Assembly (NCBI GenBank): GCA_020633335.1
Contig: JACKDU010000010.1
Span: 1-64,000 of the forward strand
Reading direction: 5' to 3'
DNA: 64,000 nucleotides
Origin: Myxococcales bacterium
GTDB lineage: Bacteria; Myxococcota_A; Polyangia; Nannocystales; Nannocystaceae
Positions 62,887-64,000 of the stretch are shown one piece after another. Position 1 is the stretch's first letter, and every line of letters begins with the position of its first letter. A program made the position numbers and the translations under genes. Below the pieces are notes generated by a model. That model was not told where the DNA came from. It made no database searches and saw only the letters and a list, made by a program, of their open reading frames with translations.

Positions 62887-63846
62887 ATGCCCAAGATGCT
62901 CGAGTACAACGCCACGCTCGTCGAGCGCGAGGACATCACCCCGCTCCTCGGGGTCTTCCGGATCCGCCCCGACGAGGGCCTCCCGGGCGAGGGGCCCTGG
63001 TTCATCCCGGGCCAGTACATGGTCCTCGGGCTCAACAACGAGGCGGTCCCCGAGCTCGGCTCGGTCCGCAGGCCGATGTCGATCGCGTCGGCCCCCGAGC
63101 GCCGTGACCTCATCGAGTTCTACATCCGCTACGTCGAGCACCCGGAGTCGAACAACCCCTTCACCCACCTCCTGTGGAAGCAGAAGGCGGGCGATCGGAT
63201 GTATGTGCGGGTCCACCCGACCGGCAAGTTCACCCTCCGCGACACCTGCGGTGACGACGATCCGCGCCTCAAGGTGATGGTGGCCGCCGGCACCGGCCTC
63301 GCGCCCTTCCTCTCGATCGCCCGCTCGCTCCACAACCGCGACGCCCAGCGCTCGCTCGCCGATCTGGCGATCATCCACGGGGTCTCGTACTCCGCCGATC
63401 TCGGCTACCGGGCCGAGGTCGAGAGCCTGGCCGAGCGGACAGGTATGCACTATCTGCCGTCGGTGAGCCGGGCCGCCCGCGACCCCGACGGCTGGAGCGG
63501 CCACGCGGGGCGGGCCGAGAGCTTCTTCCAGCCGGAGGAGATCGCGGCGTTCGAGGAGCACGTCGGCCTCGGGGTCGGCGGGCTGGTCCCGAGCAAGGCG
63601 CAGATCCTGATCTGCGGGCTCCAGGGGACGATCGGCTCGACGATCACCAACCTCCTGCCGCGCGGCTTCATCCCCGACAACCGGAAGATCCGCAAGGCGC
63701 TCGAGATCCCCGACGAGGTGCCGGCGAGCATCTTCTACGAGGCCTACGACACCACGCCGCCGATCGATCTGAGCGACGCCGAGCTGGTCGGGCGCCTCCG
63801 CGAGCAGGTCCACGCGGCGCTCGCGGCCGCGGGCTCCGCGAGCTAG
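62887..63846 (+). CDS. ferredoxin-NADP+ reductase-like flavoprotein
   Basis: The 319-residue protein has an FAD-binding barrel (about 5-120) with GQYMVLGL and RRPMSIAS (the RxxS flavin site) and an NAD(P)-binding half with AAGTGLAPFLS (about 136-146). Further conserved segments are HGVSYSADLGYRAEVE, YLPSVSR and QILICGLQGTIGST. It is longer than typical FNR at the C-terminus (helical, about 290-319). It could reduce ferredoxin for the P450 at 19970-21217, but they are not linked. A terminator follows. Confidence 0.88.
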   Translation: MPKMLEYNATLVEREDITPLLGVFRIRPDEGLPGEGPWFIPGQYMVLGLNNEAVPELGSVRRPMSIASAPERRDLIEFYIRYVEHPESNNPFTHLLWKQKAGDRMYVRVHPTGKFTLRDTCGDDDPRLKVMVAAGTGLAPFLSIARSLHNRDAQRSLADLAIIHGVSYSADLGYRAEVESLAERTGMHYLPSVSRAARDPDGWSGHAGRAESFFQPEEIAAFEEHVGLGVGGLVPSKAQILICGLQGTIGSTITNLLPRGFIPDNRKIRKALEIPDEVPASIFYEAYDTTPPIDLSDAELVGRLREQVHAALAAAGSAS

Positions 63847-63879
63847 CGCTGCGCGGGCGATCGGTCGTCCGGGAGGATG

Positions 63880-63910
63880 CGCCCTCGTCATTTCGACGAG
63901 GGCGTCTATT
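63880..63910 (+). terminator. intrinsic terminator after the FNR-like gene
   Basis: CGCCCTCGTC (63880-63889) and GACGAGGGCG (63895-63904) form a perfect 10-bp stem with loop ATTTC, followed by TCTATT. Confidence 0.85.
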
Positions 63911-64000
63911 CGTATTCAAACATTGTTCTGCGTCGATATTCGGGGGCGCTTTCGATTGCATCTCGGCGCTGATCTTGGCAATCGATCGCCATGAGCTTCC
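63911..64000 (+). promoter_or_regulatory. AT-rich leader and possible start of the next gene
   Basis: The last 90 bases are notably AT-rich, as in promoter regions. ATG 63991 could begin a gene running off the window; a CAAT-ending hexamer lies 8 bases before it, matching the close-set pattern seen elsewhere. Only three complete codons are visible. Confidence 0.25.

Overview
The window is chromosomal DNA of a very GC-rich bacterium (G or C at nearly every third codon position), most likely a myxobacterium (Myxococcota), probably on the Nannocystis/Enhygromyxa side. I infer this from the abundance of Cys-rich lipoproteins with Ser/Thr/Gly linkers, eukaryote-like Ser/Thr kinases, a huge kinase/ATPase/histidine-kinase hybrid, a VIT/VWA protein and a MYXO-CTERM-like tail. 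No marker that fixes the species is present.

Region 1 (1-5540) looks like an integrated element against a tRNA-Val(CAC) gene. It holds two tiny membrane proteins, an excisionase/integrase pair (383-1989), a visibly AT-richer gene for a GHKL ATPase with a nuclease-like C-terminus (1946-3865, opposite strand), and a second paralogous integrase (4114-5517). That integrase ends inside the terminator of the tRNA gene. The ATPase gene is my best candidate for a little-described, possibly anti-phage, system.

Region 2 (5543-21217) carries envelope and housekeeping functions: a double-VOC lipoprotein, a SUKH-like small protein, a neutral Zn metallopeptidase, an ABC exporter, a small lipoprotein, a ten-repeat Cys-rich lipoprotein, an amino-acid permease, and an ECF sigma factor with its membrane partner. 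It also has a three-gene operon (Lgt-like membrane protein, Tes-like radical SAM enzyme, small membrane protein) that suggests lipid modification, and a cytochrome P450.

Region 3 (21273-43945) holds an SGNH-hydrolase lipoprotein, the VIT/VWA/DUF2135-like protein, the 1671-residue hybrid kinase, a VWA lipoprotein, RidA, a long carboxypeptidase-regulatory-repeat protein, a DsbD-N-like lipoprotein, PrkA kinase, an S1-domain protein, a PEGA Ser/Thr kinase and an M15/extensin-like peptidase.

Region 4 (44073-64000) holds IcmF, a two-winged-helix protein with a histone-like linker, a Cys-rich lipoprotein, a BRCT/beta-propeller/TPR protein, a membrane protein, a lipid kinase, PBP4, a secreted metalloprotease with two membrane proteins (one HTTM) behind it, a DUF3311/Na+-symporter pair and a ferredoxin-NADP+ reductase-like enzyme.

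A recurrent signal is a TANNNT-like hexamer ending 7-8 bases before the start codon of genes that lack a Shine-Dalgarno sequence, which suggests widespread leaderless transcription. Genes with a good Shine-Dalgarno do not show it at that distance.
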